A DNA stretch of 64,000 nt, taken from Roseateles aquatilis (GTDB taxonomy: Bacteria; Pseudomonadota; Gammaproteobacteria; Burkholderiales; Burkholderiaceae_C). Shown one piece after another: positions 24,094 through 32,984 of this stretch (its first letter is position 1; each line of letters begins with the position of its first letter). The stretch lies in assembly GCF_002205645.1 (NCBI RefSeq), contig NZ_NIOF01000002.1, forward strand, positions 186,001 through 250,000, written 5' to 3'. Position numbers and translations under genes: made by a program. Below the pieces are notes generated by a model. It was not told where the DNA came from. It saw nothing but the letters and a program-made list of their open reading frames with translations, and did no database searches.

Positions 24094-27000
24094 CCGCGCC
24101 GATGAATCCGCCGACGGACGCGACCACGCCCAGCGCGTCGCCATCGCCATCGCCATCGCCATCGCTGGCGACCACGGCCGCGACCCCCAGTGCCGCGACC
24201 GGTGCCGGTGCCAGTGCCGCCCCCGCGGTCTCCGGCGTCGCGGCCTACACGCTCGACAGCGCGCCGGTCGCGCGCGAGCGCTTCTATCAACTGGCCTGCG
24301 ACCCGGCGCGCAGCGTCGTCGTCGAGGCTTGCGCGGGCGCGGGCAAGACCTGGATGCTGGTGTCGCGCATCCTGCGCGCGCTGCTGGACGGGGCGCGCCC
24401 GCAGGACATCGTCGCCATCACCTTCACGCGCAAGGCGGCCGGTGAAATGCGCGCCCGCCTGAACGAGTGGCTGCACGAATTCGCCCATTGCGACGACGCG
24501 GGGCGGGTGCTCGCGTTGCTCCAGCGCGGCCTGCCGCCGGACCGGGCGGCGGCGTTGGCGCCGCAGCTCGCGACCCTGCAGGAGCGGCTGCTGCAAGCGG
24601 CGCGCTCGGTGGAGATCCGCACCTTCCACGCCTGGTTCTCGCAGTTGCTGCGCGCCGCGCCGCTGGAGCTGCTGCGCGCGCAGGGCCTGTCGCCCGAGCT
24701 GCAGTTGCTGGAGGACGAGAGCGACCTGATGCCCGAGCTCTGGCAGCGTTTCCACACCGCGGTGCTGGCGGACGAGACCTTGCTCGAGGCCTACCGCGAG
24801 TTGAGCCTGATCCATGGCCGCAACAAGCTGCAGGGATGGCTGACCTCGGCCTTCGAGAAACGCGTCGAGCTGCGGCTGGCGCATCAGCACGGCCGGCTGC
24901 TGGACAGCATGCCCGAGGCGGCCGAGGTCGTGCCCGAGCTGGCCGCCTGGGCGACCCCGCTGGAGGCCTTCGCCACGATGCGGGGCGACCTTCAGGCCCT
25001 GGCCGTGGAACTCGGCCAATCGACCAAGGTCACGCCGAAGAAATGCGCCACCTCGATCGAGCAGGCGCTGCATGGGGTCGACGCCGATGCGTTCGCGGGC
25101 GTGCGACAGGCCCTGTTCACGGCCGAGGGCACGCCGCGCAAGAACCTGGGGGATTCGCCCGCGCTGTCGGCGCTGCTGGACCGCCTGCAACGACTGGCGC
25201 TGGCGATCGACCAGCATCAGGCGCGCCACTGGCACCGGCAGATGTGCGCGCTGGCGCTGGTGCTGCTCGATGAATTCGAGCGGCTCAAGCGCGAGCGCGG
25301 CCTCGTCGACATGAACGACCTGGAGCGCGGCGCGCTGGCGCTGCTGGGTGATCCGGCGCTGTCCGGCTGGGTGCAGGAGCGGCTGGACAGCCAGGTCCGT
25401 CATCTGCTGATCGACGAGTTCCAGGACACCAGCCCGCTGCAATGGCACGCGCTGTACGCATGGCTGTCGAGCTACGTCGGCGCTGGTGGCGGCGCGAGCG
25501 GACAGCGGCCGCCGTCGGTGTTCATCGTCGGCGATCCCAAGCAGAGCATCTATCGCTTCCGCCGCGCCGAGCCGCGCGTCTTCGCCGCGGCACGGGACTT
25601 CGTCCGAGAAGGTCTGGACGGCGTGCTGCTGGCCTGCGACCACACGCGGCGCAATTCGCCGCCGGTGCTGCGCGCGGTCAACGCGGTGTTCGAGTCGGCC
25701 AGCCTCGCGCAGCAGTACAGCGGCTTCCGGCCGCACACGACGGAGTCGGGCGAGGGAGATCCGCTGGACGGCGTCCTGTTCATCGCGGGGGATGAGGACG
25801 ACGCGTCGGGATCGTCCGGCTCGTCGCGTGAGGAGGGCGTCTGGCGACCCAGCCTGACCGAGCCGCGCCGCGAGCCGGAGCTGCATCGCCGCGAGGCCGA
25901 GGCTTGCCGCATCGCCGCCTGCATCGCGGATCTGCTGTCGCGCGGCGAGGCCCTGCCGGGCGAGATCTTCGTGCTGGCCCGCAAGCGGGATGGCCTGCGG
26001 GTCCTGGCGCAGGTGCTGAAAGCACGCGGCATCGCGCATGCGGCGCCGGAAGACATGGCGCTGCTGGACGCGCCCGATGTCCGGGACCTGCTGGCGTTGC
26101 TCGACGCCCTGGCATCGAGCGGCCATCAGCTGTCGCTGGCGCACGCGCTGCGCAGTCCGCTGTTCGGCGCGAGCGAGGCCGATCTGTTGTGGCTCGCCGC
26201 CGAATCGCGCTCGGTGCGATGGCTGGGCCAGGAGGAAGCCGGCCCGACGCACCAGGCCCTCTCACCCCACGACCCCACGCACACAGCGAGTGCTGCCGGG
26301 CCGGAATGGGGAATGGGGGGGCAGGACGGATCCCTCATGCCCCGTGGAGGCCATGCGGAGCCGGAGCATGCGGACGGTGCAGCCAAGCAGCCCGCTCCCA
26401 CGGAAGGGCGCGCGGAAGGAAATAGCCCTCTCGAAGCCGAAGCCGAAGCCGAAGCCGAAGCCGAAGCCGAAGCCGAAGCCGAAGCCGAAGCCGAAGCCGA
26501 AGCCGAAGCCGACGCGGACGCCGACGCGGACGCCGACGCGGACGCGGACGCGGAAGTTCCGCCCGATCCCGGCCCGGTCCTCCGCTCCTGGTGGGAGATC
26601 CTGCTCCAGGCGGACCCTGATCAACTGAGCGATCCGCTGCGACGCGCCCGGACGCTGCTGACGCGCTGGACCTCGATCGCCGCGCTGCGCAGCCCGCACG
26701 ACCTGCTCGACGCGATCGTGCACGAGGGCGACCTGATGGCGCGCCTGGCGGCGGCCGTGCCGGCCAGCGAGCGTCGCGCGCGGCTGCATGCGGTCGAGGC
26801 GCTGCTGGCGCTCGCGCTGGAGCTTGACGGCGGCCGTTACTCCGGCCTGTACGGGTTCGTGCGTGCGCTCAAGAGTCGCGCGTTGAAGCTGGGCGCGCCC
26901 GCCGAGCCGGATGCCGTCCAACTGCTCACCGTCCACGGCGCGAAGGGGCTGGAGGCCAAGGTGGTGATCCTGATGGACGCCGAGGCGGGTCCGGCACGCT

Positions 27001-27926
27001 CGGAGAGCATGGCGCTGGCGATCTCCTGGCCGGTGCATGAGCCGGTGCCGCGCACGGTGGCGTTCATCGTGTCGGAGAGCCGGCCGCCGCCGTCGCTGCA
27101 GGCGCTGCTCGACGACGAGAAGGACCAGCGCCAGCGCGAGGAACTCAATGCGCTCTATGTCGCGATGACCCGCGCTCGCAGCCGGTTGCTGCTGAGTCGC
27201 ACGCCGGCGAAACGGGCCAGCGCGTCCGCGAGCTGGTGGGCGCGTGTTCAGCCGCAGGCGGAGCCGCTGCCAGTGCCGGAGGCGGCATCGACCGGCATCG
27301 TGGCCGGCGATGAGGTCGCGCCGCTCAAAGTGTTGCCGGTGGTGGCACCGCTTCCGATGCCGGACGAGCCCGGCGCGGATGCCGAAGGCACGGCCGCCTC
27401 GATCGGACAGAGCCCCGAGGCGGTCGAGGACAGCGCCGCGCTGGGCGAGGCGCTGCATCGCGTCCTCGAATGGCACAGCGGCCCGCAGGGCGGCGCGCAC
27501 GCGCTGGAGCGGCTGATGGACGCGGCGGCGCAGATGTACGGCCTCGACTCCCGGCGGGAAGAGCGCTTGCAGCGCAGCGTGCGGGCGATCCTGGGCAGCC
27601 GCGACTGCGGCCCGTTCTTCGATGCCGGGCAACTGGCGTGGCAGGGCAACGAGGTGCCGCTGAGCTGGCGCGACAGGGACATGCGGCTCGACCGCCTGGT
27701 CTGCCGGCACGACGCCAGCGGCGCGCCGACCTGGTGGGTGCTCGACTACAAGCTGCATCCGGCGCCGCAGCACAACCCGGACTACATCACGCAGCTCTGG
27801 CGCTATCGCGAGGCCGTGATGGCGCTGCAGCCCGGCGAGCCGGTGCGCTGCGCCTTCATCACCGGCCAGGGCAAGCTGATCGACTGCACCGAACGGGTGG
27901 CCGGCGCGGCGGACCTGTTCCTTTGA
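24090..27926 (+). CDS. AddA-like UvrD-family helicase-nuclease
   Basis: A TTG at 24090 overlaps the AddB-like stop (TTGA) and lies six bases after GGAAGGAG, so it is preferred to the ATG at 24102. The 1278 residues hold Walker A EACAGAGKTWM, motif II LIDEFQDTSPLQW, motif III/IV region GDPKQSIYRFRRAEP, motif V/VI (TVHGAKGLEAKVVIL, YVAMTRARSRLLL) and a C-terminal RecB nuclease (VLDYKL, YITQLWRYREA). An insertion of about 100 residues in the helicase includes a run of Glu-Ala and Asp-Ala dipeptides. The N-terminus is Ser-Pro-Ala rich from a CGCCAT repeat. Confidence 0.88.
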   Translation: MTAPMNPPTDATTPSASPSPSPSPSLATTAATPSAATGAGASAAPAVSGVAAYTLDSAPVARERFYQLACDPARSVVVEACAGAGKTWMLVSRILRALLDGARPQDIVAITFTRKAAGEMRARLNEWLHEFAHCDDAGRVLALLQRGLPPDRAAALAPQLATLQERLLQAARSVEIRTFHAWFSQLLRAAPLELLRAQGLSPELQLLEDESDLMPELWQRFHTAVLADETLLEAYRELSLIHGRNKLQGWLTSAFEKRVELRLAHQHGRLLDSMPEAAEVVPELAAWATPLEAFATMRGDLQALAVELGQSTKVTPKKCATSIEQALHGVDADAFAGVRQALFTAEGTPRKNLGDSPALSALLDRLQRLALAIDQHQARHWHRQMCALALVLLDEFERLKRERGLVDMNDLERGALALLGDPALSGWVQERLDSQVRHLLIDEFQDTSPLQWHALYAWLSSYVGAGGGASGQRPPSVFIVGDPKQSIYRFRRAEPRVFAAARDFVREGLDGVLLACDHTRRNSPPVLRAVNAVFESASLAQQYSGFRPHTTESGEGDPLDGVLFIAGDEDDASGSSGSSREEGVWRPSLTEPRREPELHRREAEACRIAACIADLLSRGEALPGEIFVLARKRDGLRVLAQVLKARGIAHAAPEDMALLDAPDVRDLLALLDALASSGHQLSLAHALRSPLFGASEADLLWLAAESRSVRWLGQEEAGPTHQALSPHDPTHTASAAGPEWGMGGQDGSLMPRGGHAEPEHADGAAKQPAPTEGRAEGNSPLEAEAEAEAEAEAEAEAEAEAEAEAEADADADADADADADAEVPPDPGPVLRSWWEILLQADPDQLSDPLRRARTLLTRWTSIAALRSPHDLLDAIVHEGDLMARLAAAVPASERRARLHAVEALLALALELDGGRYSGLYGFVRALKSRALKLGAPAEPDAVQLLTVHGAKGLEAKVVILMDAEAGPARSESMALAISWPVHEPVPRTVAFIVSESRPPPSLQALLDDEKDQRQREELNALYVAMTRARSRLLLSRTPAKRASASASWWARVQPQAEPLPVPEAASTGIVAGDEVAPLKVLPVVAPLPMPDEPGADAEGTAASIGQSPEAVEDSAALGEALHRVLEWHSGPQGGAHALERLMDAAAQMYGLDSRREERLQRSVRAILGSRDCGPFFDAGQLAWQGNEVPLSWRDRDMRLDRLVCRHDASGAPTWWVLDYKLHPAPQHNPDYITQLWRYREAVMALQPGEPVRCAFITGQGKLIDCTERVAGAADLFL
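26433..26552 (+). repeat. Twenty tandem hexanucleotides (GAAGCC x13, GACGCG/GACGCC x7) in the AddA-like gene
   Basis: Thirteen perfect GAAGCC units (26433-26510) are followed by seven GACGCG or GACGCC units, encoding Glu-Ala then Asp-Ala dipeptides. The unit is a multiple of three, so gain or loss of copies would change length without a frameshift. Confidence 0.95.
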
Positions 27927-27948
27927 TCCCTTTGACCCCTTGCCGGGA

Positions 27949-28695
27949 TCAGGCCGACGCGTTGTAGTCGCCTTCCGACGGCCGGCTGTGCCAGGCCACC
28001 GAGGTGGTGGTCGGCCAGGGGCCGCCGTCACCGATGCGCTGATGCACGGCCTGCGCGCTCAGCGCGGCCGACTCCAGCACGCTGACCAGCGCCTGGACCT
28101 CGGCCAGCGTCGGATCGGCCATCGACGTGCGCAGGTAGACATTGCCGCGCAGGCTCAGCAGCACGAAGGGCCGGCCCTCGATGACCACGTCCTGCGTGGC
28201 CTGCGCCAGCCGGTCCGACAGGCTCTTGTCGAGCCACGCCATGATCAGCTCGCGGTTGATGCCGACCGCGCCGAAGCGTTGCCGCACCAGCTTCGATTCG
28301 ATCTGCGTCTGCTTCGGGAACATCACCAGCCAGCGCATCTCCTCCGGCGTGTCGGTGTCGACGCGGGTGCGCAGCGTGTCGGTGTAGGCCTCGAAGACGC
28401 TGCTCTCCAGATGCTCCATCAGCTTGCGCTCGATGACCATCATCTGCATGTCCGCGTTGAGCTTGAGCTCGCAGCGCATGCGCAGCTCGAAGCCCTCGAT
28501 GTAGCTGCGCTGCGAGGCGCCCCATTCGATGCGGGTCAGGCCGGGCAGGCTGCGCGGCAGATCGATGACGAAGCCGCGGCCGTCGCGCGCGTGGCGCAAC
28601 TGGCCGCCCCGATCCGAGGCCCAGTCGCTCAGGGGGCGCCACCGGGCCGCGTTGGCGCGGGCCGTGAACCACTGTTTGATTTGTTTGATTACCAT
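27949..28695 (-). CDS. Conserved hypothetical protein
   Basis: From MVIKQIKQWFTARANAARW the protein is 248 residues and looks soluble: no signal peptide and no membrane segment. It is rich in amphipathic segments such as IERKLMEHLESSVFEAYTDTLRT. I recognise no catalytic motif. It is convergent with the AddA-like gene (about 20 bp apart) and divergent from the glutathione-transferase gene. A function cannot be assigned from sequence. Confidence 0.65.
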   Translation of the reverse strand: MVIKQIKQWFTARANAARWRPLSDWASDRGGQLRHARDGRGFVIDLPRSLPGLTRIEWGASQRSYIEGFELRMRCELKLNADMQMMVIERKLMEHLESSVFEAYTDTLRTRVDTDTPEEMRWLVMFPKQTQIESKLVRQRFGAVGINRELIMAWLDKSLSDRLAQATQDVVIEGRPFVLLSLRGNVYLRTSMADPTLAEVQALVSVLESAALSAQAVHQRIGDGGPWPTTTSVAWHSRPSEGDYNASA

Positions 28696-28780
28696 GAGGT
28701 GGGACGATGCGCGCGCGCCGTGGTGTCCGTGCATTGCCGTGCCGACAACCGGGGCGTCGCGCCCCAACGGAGAACGCTTG

Positions 28781-29473
28781 ATGATCGAAGTGTATTCATG
28801 GCCTACGCCCAACGGCCACAAGGTGCACATCATGCTGGAGGAATGCGGCCTGCCTTACCGGGTGATTCCCGTGGACATCGGCGCCGGCGACCAGTTCGAC
28901 GCGAAGTTCCTGGCCATCAGTCCCAACAACAAGATCCCCGCGATCGTTGATCCCGACGGGCCCGACGGCCAACCGATCGCGCTGTTCGAGTCCGGCGCGA
29001 TCCTGCTCTACCTCGCCGGCAAGACCGGCCGCTTCCTGCCGGACGACACACGCGGCCGTTACGAGGCGCTGCAGTGGCTGATGTTCCAGATGGGCGGCGT
29101 GGGGCCGATGCTGGGGCAGGCGCATCACTTCCGCATCTACGCGCCCGAGAAGATCGCCTACGCCATCGACCGCTACACCAACGAGGCGCAGCGACTGTAC
29201 GGCGTCATCGACAAGCGTCTGGCACAGAGCAAGTACATCGCCGGCCCGGCGTACGGCATCGCGGACATGGCGATCTTCCCGTGGCTGCGCAGTTGGAAGA
29301 ACCAGGGCGTGGAGCTCTCCGAATACACGCACCTGAAGGGTTGGTTCGATGAGATCGCCGCGCGGCCGGCGGTCAGGCGCGGGGTGGAGGTGCTGGCCGA
29401 CCGGCGCAAGCCGCTGGTCGACGACAAGGCGCGCGAGACGCTGTTCGGCGCGACGCAGTACCAGCGCCGCTGA
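28781..29473 (+). CDS. Glutathione S-transferase family protein, YfcG/Nu-class-like
   Basis: The ATG follows CGGAGA at seven bases; 230 residues. The thioredoxin-fold N-domain carries PTPNGHKVHIMLEECGLPY and the cis-Pro/glutathione-binding segment NNKIPAIVD..ALFESGAILLYLA. The C-terminal helical domain has YGIADMAIFPWLRSW. The TPNGxK motif is typical of YfcG and Ure2p-like disulfide-bond oxidoreductases, which use glutathione without a catalytic cysteine. Substrate unknown. Confidence 0.88.
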   Translation: MIEVYSWPTPNGHKVHIMLEECGLPYRVIPVDIGAGDQFDAKFLAISPNNKIPAIVDPDGPDGQPIALFESGAILLYLAGKTGRFLPDDTRGRYEALQWLMFQMGGVGPMLGQAHHFRIYAPEKIAYAIDRYTNEAQRLYGVIDKRLAQSKYIAGPAYGIADMAIFPWLRSWKNQGVELSEYTHLKGWFDEIAARPAVRRGVEVLADRRKPLVDDKARETLFGATQYQRR

Positions 29474-29523
29474 AGCCGGCCCGCGGCTCTCGCCGCGACG
29501 CCCGCGGCCGAGGCCGCACGGGG

Positions 29524-29754
29524 TCAAATCTTGCCCAGCCGCGCGCGGTCGCCCAGTTCGGTGAGCCAGCGACGGCCGTCCTCGCGGATCGCCGTGGCCA
29601 GACCCTTGTCCTGCAGGCGCTGCTGCATGTCCTCGCTGACCGGCATGCCGCCGACCGCCTGCGGGAGGAAGTACAGCGCGGCGCGCTCTTCCGGCGTGAT
29701 GACCAGGTCGGCGGGCGGCACGGGGAACTGTAGGAAGGACGGTGTCGTGGACAT
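29524..29754 (-). CDS. Small hypothetical protein
   Basis: 76 residues from MSTTPSFLQFPVPPADL; charged and soluble, with a predicted helical C-terminal half (SEDMQQRLQDKGLATAIREDGRRWLTELGDRARL) that could be a small winged-helix-like unit. No clear Shine-Dalgarno. It is convergent with the GST gene. No family recognised. Confidence 0.55.
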   Translation of the reverse strand: MSTTPSFLQFPVPPADLVITPEERAALYFLPQAVGGMPVSEDMQQRLQDKGLATAIREDGRRWLTELGDRARLGKI

Positions 29755-29908
29755 GCGGGTGCGGGCGTTCGTCGTCGGGTGAACCCGCCTCCAGCGTGCG
29801 GGCGGGGCGGCAGTATCCCTCGGTGCCAGGGGCGCGAGGCCGACGAACGGTCCCACGATGTGCGCCAGGCACCAGCCGATTCCCCGGATCCGACGTCGTG
29901 TCCCAGCC

Positions 29909-30718
29909 TCAGGCCCGACGGCGACGTGTCGCCGCGCCGGCCGCGAGGGCGGCGATGGCGATCAGCGCCAGCGAACCCGGCTCCGGCACGCCGTTGACGC
30001 GGGCCACGAAGGACAGCGCGTTGGCCATCAGCACGGCGCCGTCGGTGGTGACGTCCCACAGGCCGTTCACGGCATCGCCGGACACCGGGTACATGTTCAG
30101 GCCGATGACCGGTGCGTTGTGATCGAGGCGGTAGGCCAGCAGCGGCTGGTTGTTGGTCCAGCTCGCCACGAGCTGGGTGTTGGCCTTCAGCGTCACCTTG
30201 TTGCAGGTGCCGGCCGGGCCGCCGTCGAAGCTGTGCACGCCGACCATCAGCGCGCTGCCGGGCATCGACACGACGCCCAGGCTGCCGCAACTGGGCTGGT
30301 TGGTGGAGATGTTGAAGACGTCGTAGTTCTGCGAGACGAAGCGGCCGCTCAAGCCACGCAGCGGCGCGGAGAAGTGAGAGAACGCGGCCTCGACCACGCC
30401 GCCGCCGGCGTCGACATAGTTGGCCAGCACGTCGCCCAGCGTCACGGCGTTGGCGTACGGTGCATCGGAGAACACCATCACCGAGTCGTACGCGCGCAGC
30501 ATCGCCAGCGTCGGCGTGCCGGAGCCGACGTTGAAGACGTCGACGGTGCCGCCGATCAGGCCGGTGGCCTCGATCTTCTGTTGAATGTCGGACAAGCCGG
30601 CGGCGCTTTGCGGCGCGCCGAGGATCAGCACCGAGGCCTGGGCGGCGACGCCGACGGCGCACAGCGCGGCGGCGAGCGTGGCGCGGATCCAGCTGATGGG
30701 GGAGGTCGGACGTGTCAT
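29909..30718 (-). CDS. Secreted PEP-CTERM sorting-domain protein
   Basis: 269 residues from MTRPTSPISWIRATLAAA, with GAGAAG upstream. An N-terminal signal peptide ends near AAQAS. The C-terminus has VPEPGSLALIAIAALAAG followed by RRRRA, the tripartite PEP-CTERM signal (motif, membrane helix, Arg cluster) processed by EpsH/exosortase. Such proteins are anchored or exported with exopolysaccharide. The body has a single Cys pair and an alternating beta-type pattern and no recognised enzyme motif. No exosortase is present in the window. Confidence 0.85.
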   Translation of the reverse strand: MTRPTSPISWIRATLAAALCAVGVAAQASVLILGAPQSAAGLSDIQQKIEATGLIGGTVDVFNVGSGTPTLAMLRAYDSVMVFSDAPYANAVTLGDVLANYVDAGGGVVEAAFSHFSAPLRGLSGRFVSQNYDVFNISTNQPSCGSLGVVSMPGSALMVGVHSFDGGPAGTCNKVTLKANTQLVASWTNNQPLLAYRLDHNAPVIGLNMYPVSGDAVNGLWDVTTDGAVLMANALSFVARVNGVPEPGSLALIAIAALAAGAATRRRRA

Positions 30719-31040
30719 CGTTCTTCTCGTTGTGGCGGGGAGGAAGACGAAGTCGGAAGCAACATCCGCGCCATTCCCCCGCAGGGGCGGCGGGTCAAGC
30801 ACTTGCGCGCGTCGCCCCTTGAAACCGGGTCAGCGGGTGTAATGAAAACCGACACCCGAGGCCTGGAAGTTGCTTCGCCTATCGCCCGGGCGGGGCATTG
30901 TGAGGCGGCGGTAAAAGATCGTCCCCTTCCGTGGCACGGGATGACAGTTGGAGCGAAACTTGCCGTCGCCAAGGCAGCGGCGACCGACGTCGGGTCGGAT
31001 CGAACGCCGCATGTCCGGCACAACCAGAAGGAGCGCCTCA
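30719..31040. other. Divergent intergenic region with no gene
   Basis: This 322-bp gap separates the PEP-CTERM gene and the small gene at 31041. A TTGAAA/TGTAAT pair at 30819-30843 is only 13 bp apart, too close for a sigma-70 promoter, and its -10 does not fit sigma-32. An AAGGAG precedes the 31041 gene. I see no RNA gene. Confidence 0.5.
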
Positions 31041-31295
31041 ATGACGAACAACACCGACAACACCGACACGGTCGGCGCAGTCGAGGGCCACAACGGACGC
31101 TGGTTCGTCCGCGAAGTCGTGGGGGAGGGGCCTTATCGAGCGCGGTTCAAGGTGATCGCCGCTCACCCGGTCGCCGGTGGCGAGCCGGTGCTCGACGGCT
31201 ACTGGCACGAGCTGGAACGCGTCTTCGACTCCTGGAACTACGCGGCCGACGCGGCACTGGAAGCGGCGCAGCGGGCGATCGATTTCAGGAGTTGA
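31041..31295 (+). CDS. Small hypothetical protein
   Basis: 84 residues; the ATG is fixed by AAGGAG eight bases upstream. The N-terminus is Asn/Thr/Asp rich (MTNNTDNTDT). The rest is a compact soluble domain (NGRWFVREVVGEGPYRARF...GYWHELERVFDSWNYAADAAL) with a helical end. Family not recognised. It is transcribed away from the PEP-CTERM gene. Confidence 0.6.
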   Translation: MTNNTDNTDTVGAVEGHNGRWFVREVVGEGPYRARFKVIAAHPVAGGEPVLDGYWHELERVFDSWNYAADAALEAAQRAIDFRS

Positions 31296-31355
31296 CGGCC
31301 AGGCCCGCACGGCCTCGCGTCGTTGCGGGCCTGACCCGGCACCTTGCCCCGTGCC

Positions 31356-31727
31356 TCAAGGCGCCGGCGTGAACCGGAAGCCTTCCAGGCGTTCGATGCT
31401 GCCGAACTCGGGCGGACAGACGTCGCGGCCTCGCGCGTGAATGGTCTGCTGCGTCGCATTGGCCGTCAGCAGCATGGCGTACATGTTCTTGTCGGCCGCG
31501 TCGTTCAGCGGCAGCACGAAGTCCCAGGCCGTGTTGATCTGGCAGGGCGGGAAGGACGCCTTGGGCTTGTCGAGCTTGATGAAGACGAGGTTGCCGGCGA
31601 TGTCCTTGTCGATCGCCACGATCAGCAGCTTGCCGGTGATGCCGGTGGCGTCCACGCCGGTCGCGGCGCACAGCAGCGCGAGGGCCGCCAGCGTCGCCCG
31701 CGGCGCACGGAGGATGTTCCTGGTCAT
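31356..31727 (-). CDS. Small secreted hypothetical protein
   Basis: 123 residues from MTRNILRAPRATLAALAL, preceded by GGGAGAAGG. A signal peptide of about 28 residues (cleavage near GVDA) is followed by a ~95-residue mature domain with two Cys (in FPPCQIN and RDVCPPEF) that could form a disulfide in the periplasm. No enzymatic motif. It is the last host gene before the tRNA attachment site. Confidence 0.6.
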   Translation of the reverse strand: MTRNILRAPRATLAALALLCAATGVDATGITGKLLIVAIDKDIAGNLVFIKLDKPKASFPPCQINTAWDFVLPLNDAADKNMYAMLLTANATQQTIHARGRDVCPPEFGSIERLEGFRFTPAP

Positions 31728-31834
31728 GTCCTTCTCCCTGAGCCGACTTCGCGGCCTGTTGTCAAACCGTTGATTCAAACCGTGAGACGAGTGTCGGCGG
31801 CCGTCTGACGCGGCCGTCCGAGCGTCGATGTTCT

Positions 31835-31884
31835 TGGCCTGCCCGGAGGGACTCGAACCCCCGACCTGCTGCTTAGAAGGCAGG
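31835..31884 (-). other. Prophage attachment site: 3' half of tRNA-Arg(TCT)
   Basis: On the minus strand the anticodon loop CTTCTAA (anticodon TCT at 31877-31875), 3' anticodon strand GCAGC, T-arm GGGGG-TTCGAGT-CCCTC, acceptor strand CGGGCAG, discriminator G and an encoded CCA are all present. The 5' acceptor strand and D-arm are missing. The base opposite position 43 of the anticodon stem no longer pairs, so host homology ends near 31883. The integrase lies next to it. This is the displaced 3' end left by integration; the intact tRNA should be at the other prophage end, beyond the window. Confidence 0.85.
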
Positions 31885-32000
31885 GTAGAAATCCAGGATC
31901 TGCGCGGGCTGGCTCCAGATTCGTCTAACTCTGATCGGCTGGAGCTGGGCCCATTCTATGGGGCCTGTCGGGCGCCAGTTAGACGCCGATCACACCCTGA
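31885..32000. other. Integrase-side att arm region with inverted repeats
   Basis: Between the tRNA half and integrase, CGTCTAACT (31922-31930) and AGTTAGACG (31977-31985) form an inverted repeat, as do GCTCCAG (near 31912) and CTGGAGC (near 31939). A GGGCCCA/TGGGGCC hairpin lies between them. These could be integrase arm sites, the int terminator, or both. Confidence 0.45.
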
Positions 32001-32984
32001 CTAGCGCGCCGGGCGCGCCTTGCGCGGCGCCTTGCCGTCGACGTAGTGCTCGGTCATGCGGATCGACTTGTGGCCCAGCAGATCGCGCGCCGCCTCGAGG
32101 CCGTCGCCCTCCCGGGCGTCCATGCCGGCGCGGCCGCGCAGGTCGTGGATGTGCAGGTCTTCGATGCCGGCGCGCACGCACGCGCGCACCCAGGCGCTGC
32201 GAATTCCGGCGTAGCGGTAGCCCTTGCCGCTCTGCGTCTTGAGGACGTGGCCGATGCGGTCACCGCGGGCGCAGGCATCGATGGCGGCCCGCAGGGCAGG
32301 GCTCCACTGGATCAGCAGCCGCTCGCCGGTCTTGTCCTGCTCGACCAGCACGCCCGCGTCCGTGACGTCCTGCCACCGCAGCTTGATCAGGTCGCCGATC
32401 CGCTGGCCAGTCAGCAGCGCAAGGTCGATCATCTGCACCAGCGCCTCGCCGTTGCGGGACTGCAGCAGCGCCGCGGCCTTGAGTGCGCGGATCTCGTCGT
32501 CCGTGACCAGGCGCTTCCGGCCGGCCAGCGTCTTGGTCGGGACGTTGTCCACCGGGTTGAAGCCCTCGCGCAGGCCCTCCAGCGCGGCGAACGCCAGCAC
32601 CTGGCGCAGCATGGTCCTGTGCATGTTGTAGGTGCGCGGCGTCGCTGCGAAGGCCTTCAGGTAGGAGGCGCAGACCGGCGTCGTCACCTGGGCCGGCGCG
32701 AAGTCGGCGAAGGCCTCGGCCATCAGCGCGGCCAGGCGCTCCTGGTCCTTCTTCGTCTTGGTGGACCACTCGGTGTCCTTGGACTCCACCCAACGCCCGA
32801 TGACGGCCGGCATGCCGTCGCGCTCGTTGTCGGCCTTCAGGTGCTTGGCCAGCGCCGCGTACAGCGCCTGCGCGCCGTCGGCGATGCGGCACAGGCGGAT
32901 CCACTTGCGCTCGATCGTGACGAAGTAATACGCCCCGTGCTTGGGATAGACACGGGGCGGAAGGCCGGAGGCTTTGCGGATCAT
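32001..32984 (-). CDS. int: Tyrosine-type phage integrase
   Basis: 327 residues. The catalytic domain shows Arg in LLTGQRIGDLIKLRW, Lys in EQDKTGERL, HxxR in HIHDLRGRAG, and the final His and nucleophilic Tyr in LLGHKSIRMTEHYV. The N-terminal part has the arm-binding and core-binding (SAM-like) regions. It integrates the phage at the adjacent tRNA-Arg half-site. Its start overlaps the upstream DUF4224 gene (ATGA), so it is the last gene of the leftward operon. Confidence 0.96.
   Translation of the reverse strand: MIRKASGLPPRVYPKHGAYYFVTIERKWIRLCRIADGAQALYAALAKHLKADNERDGMPAVIGRWVESKDTEWSTKTKKDQERLAALMAEAFADFAPAQVTTPVCASYLKAFAATPRTYNMHRTMLRQVLAFAALEGLREGFNPVDNVPTKTLAGRKRLVTDDEIRALKAAALLQSRNGEALVQMIDLALLTGQRIGDLIKLRWQDVTDAGVLVEQDKTGERLLIQWSPALRAAIDACARGDRIGHVLKTQSGKGYRYAGIRSAWVRACVRAGIEDLHIHDLRGRAGMDAREGDGLEAARDLLGHKSIRMTEHYVDGKAPRKARPAR

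Noticed and set aside
24138-24166. The CGCCAT repeat at the start of the AddA-like gene as a phase-variable switch
   Set aside because: Only about four units are present and the unit is a multiple of three, so slippage would not switch the gene off.
26262-28031. Minus-strand frame with a Phe-Gly repeat opposite the AddA-like gene
   Set aside because: The Phe-Gly run is just the complement of the GAAGCC repeat; no start, context or motif supports a gene.
31835-31884. A functional tRNA-Arg gene at the prophage edge
   Set aside because: The D-arm and 5' acceptor strand are missing, and position 27 no longer pairs; it is only the 3' half left by integration.
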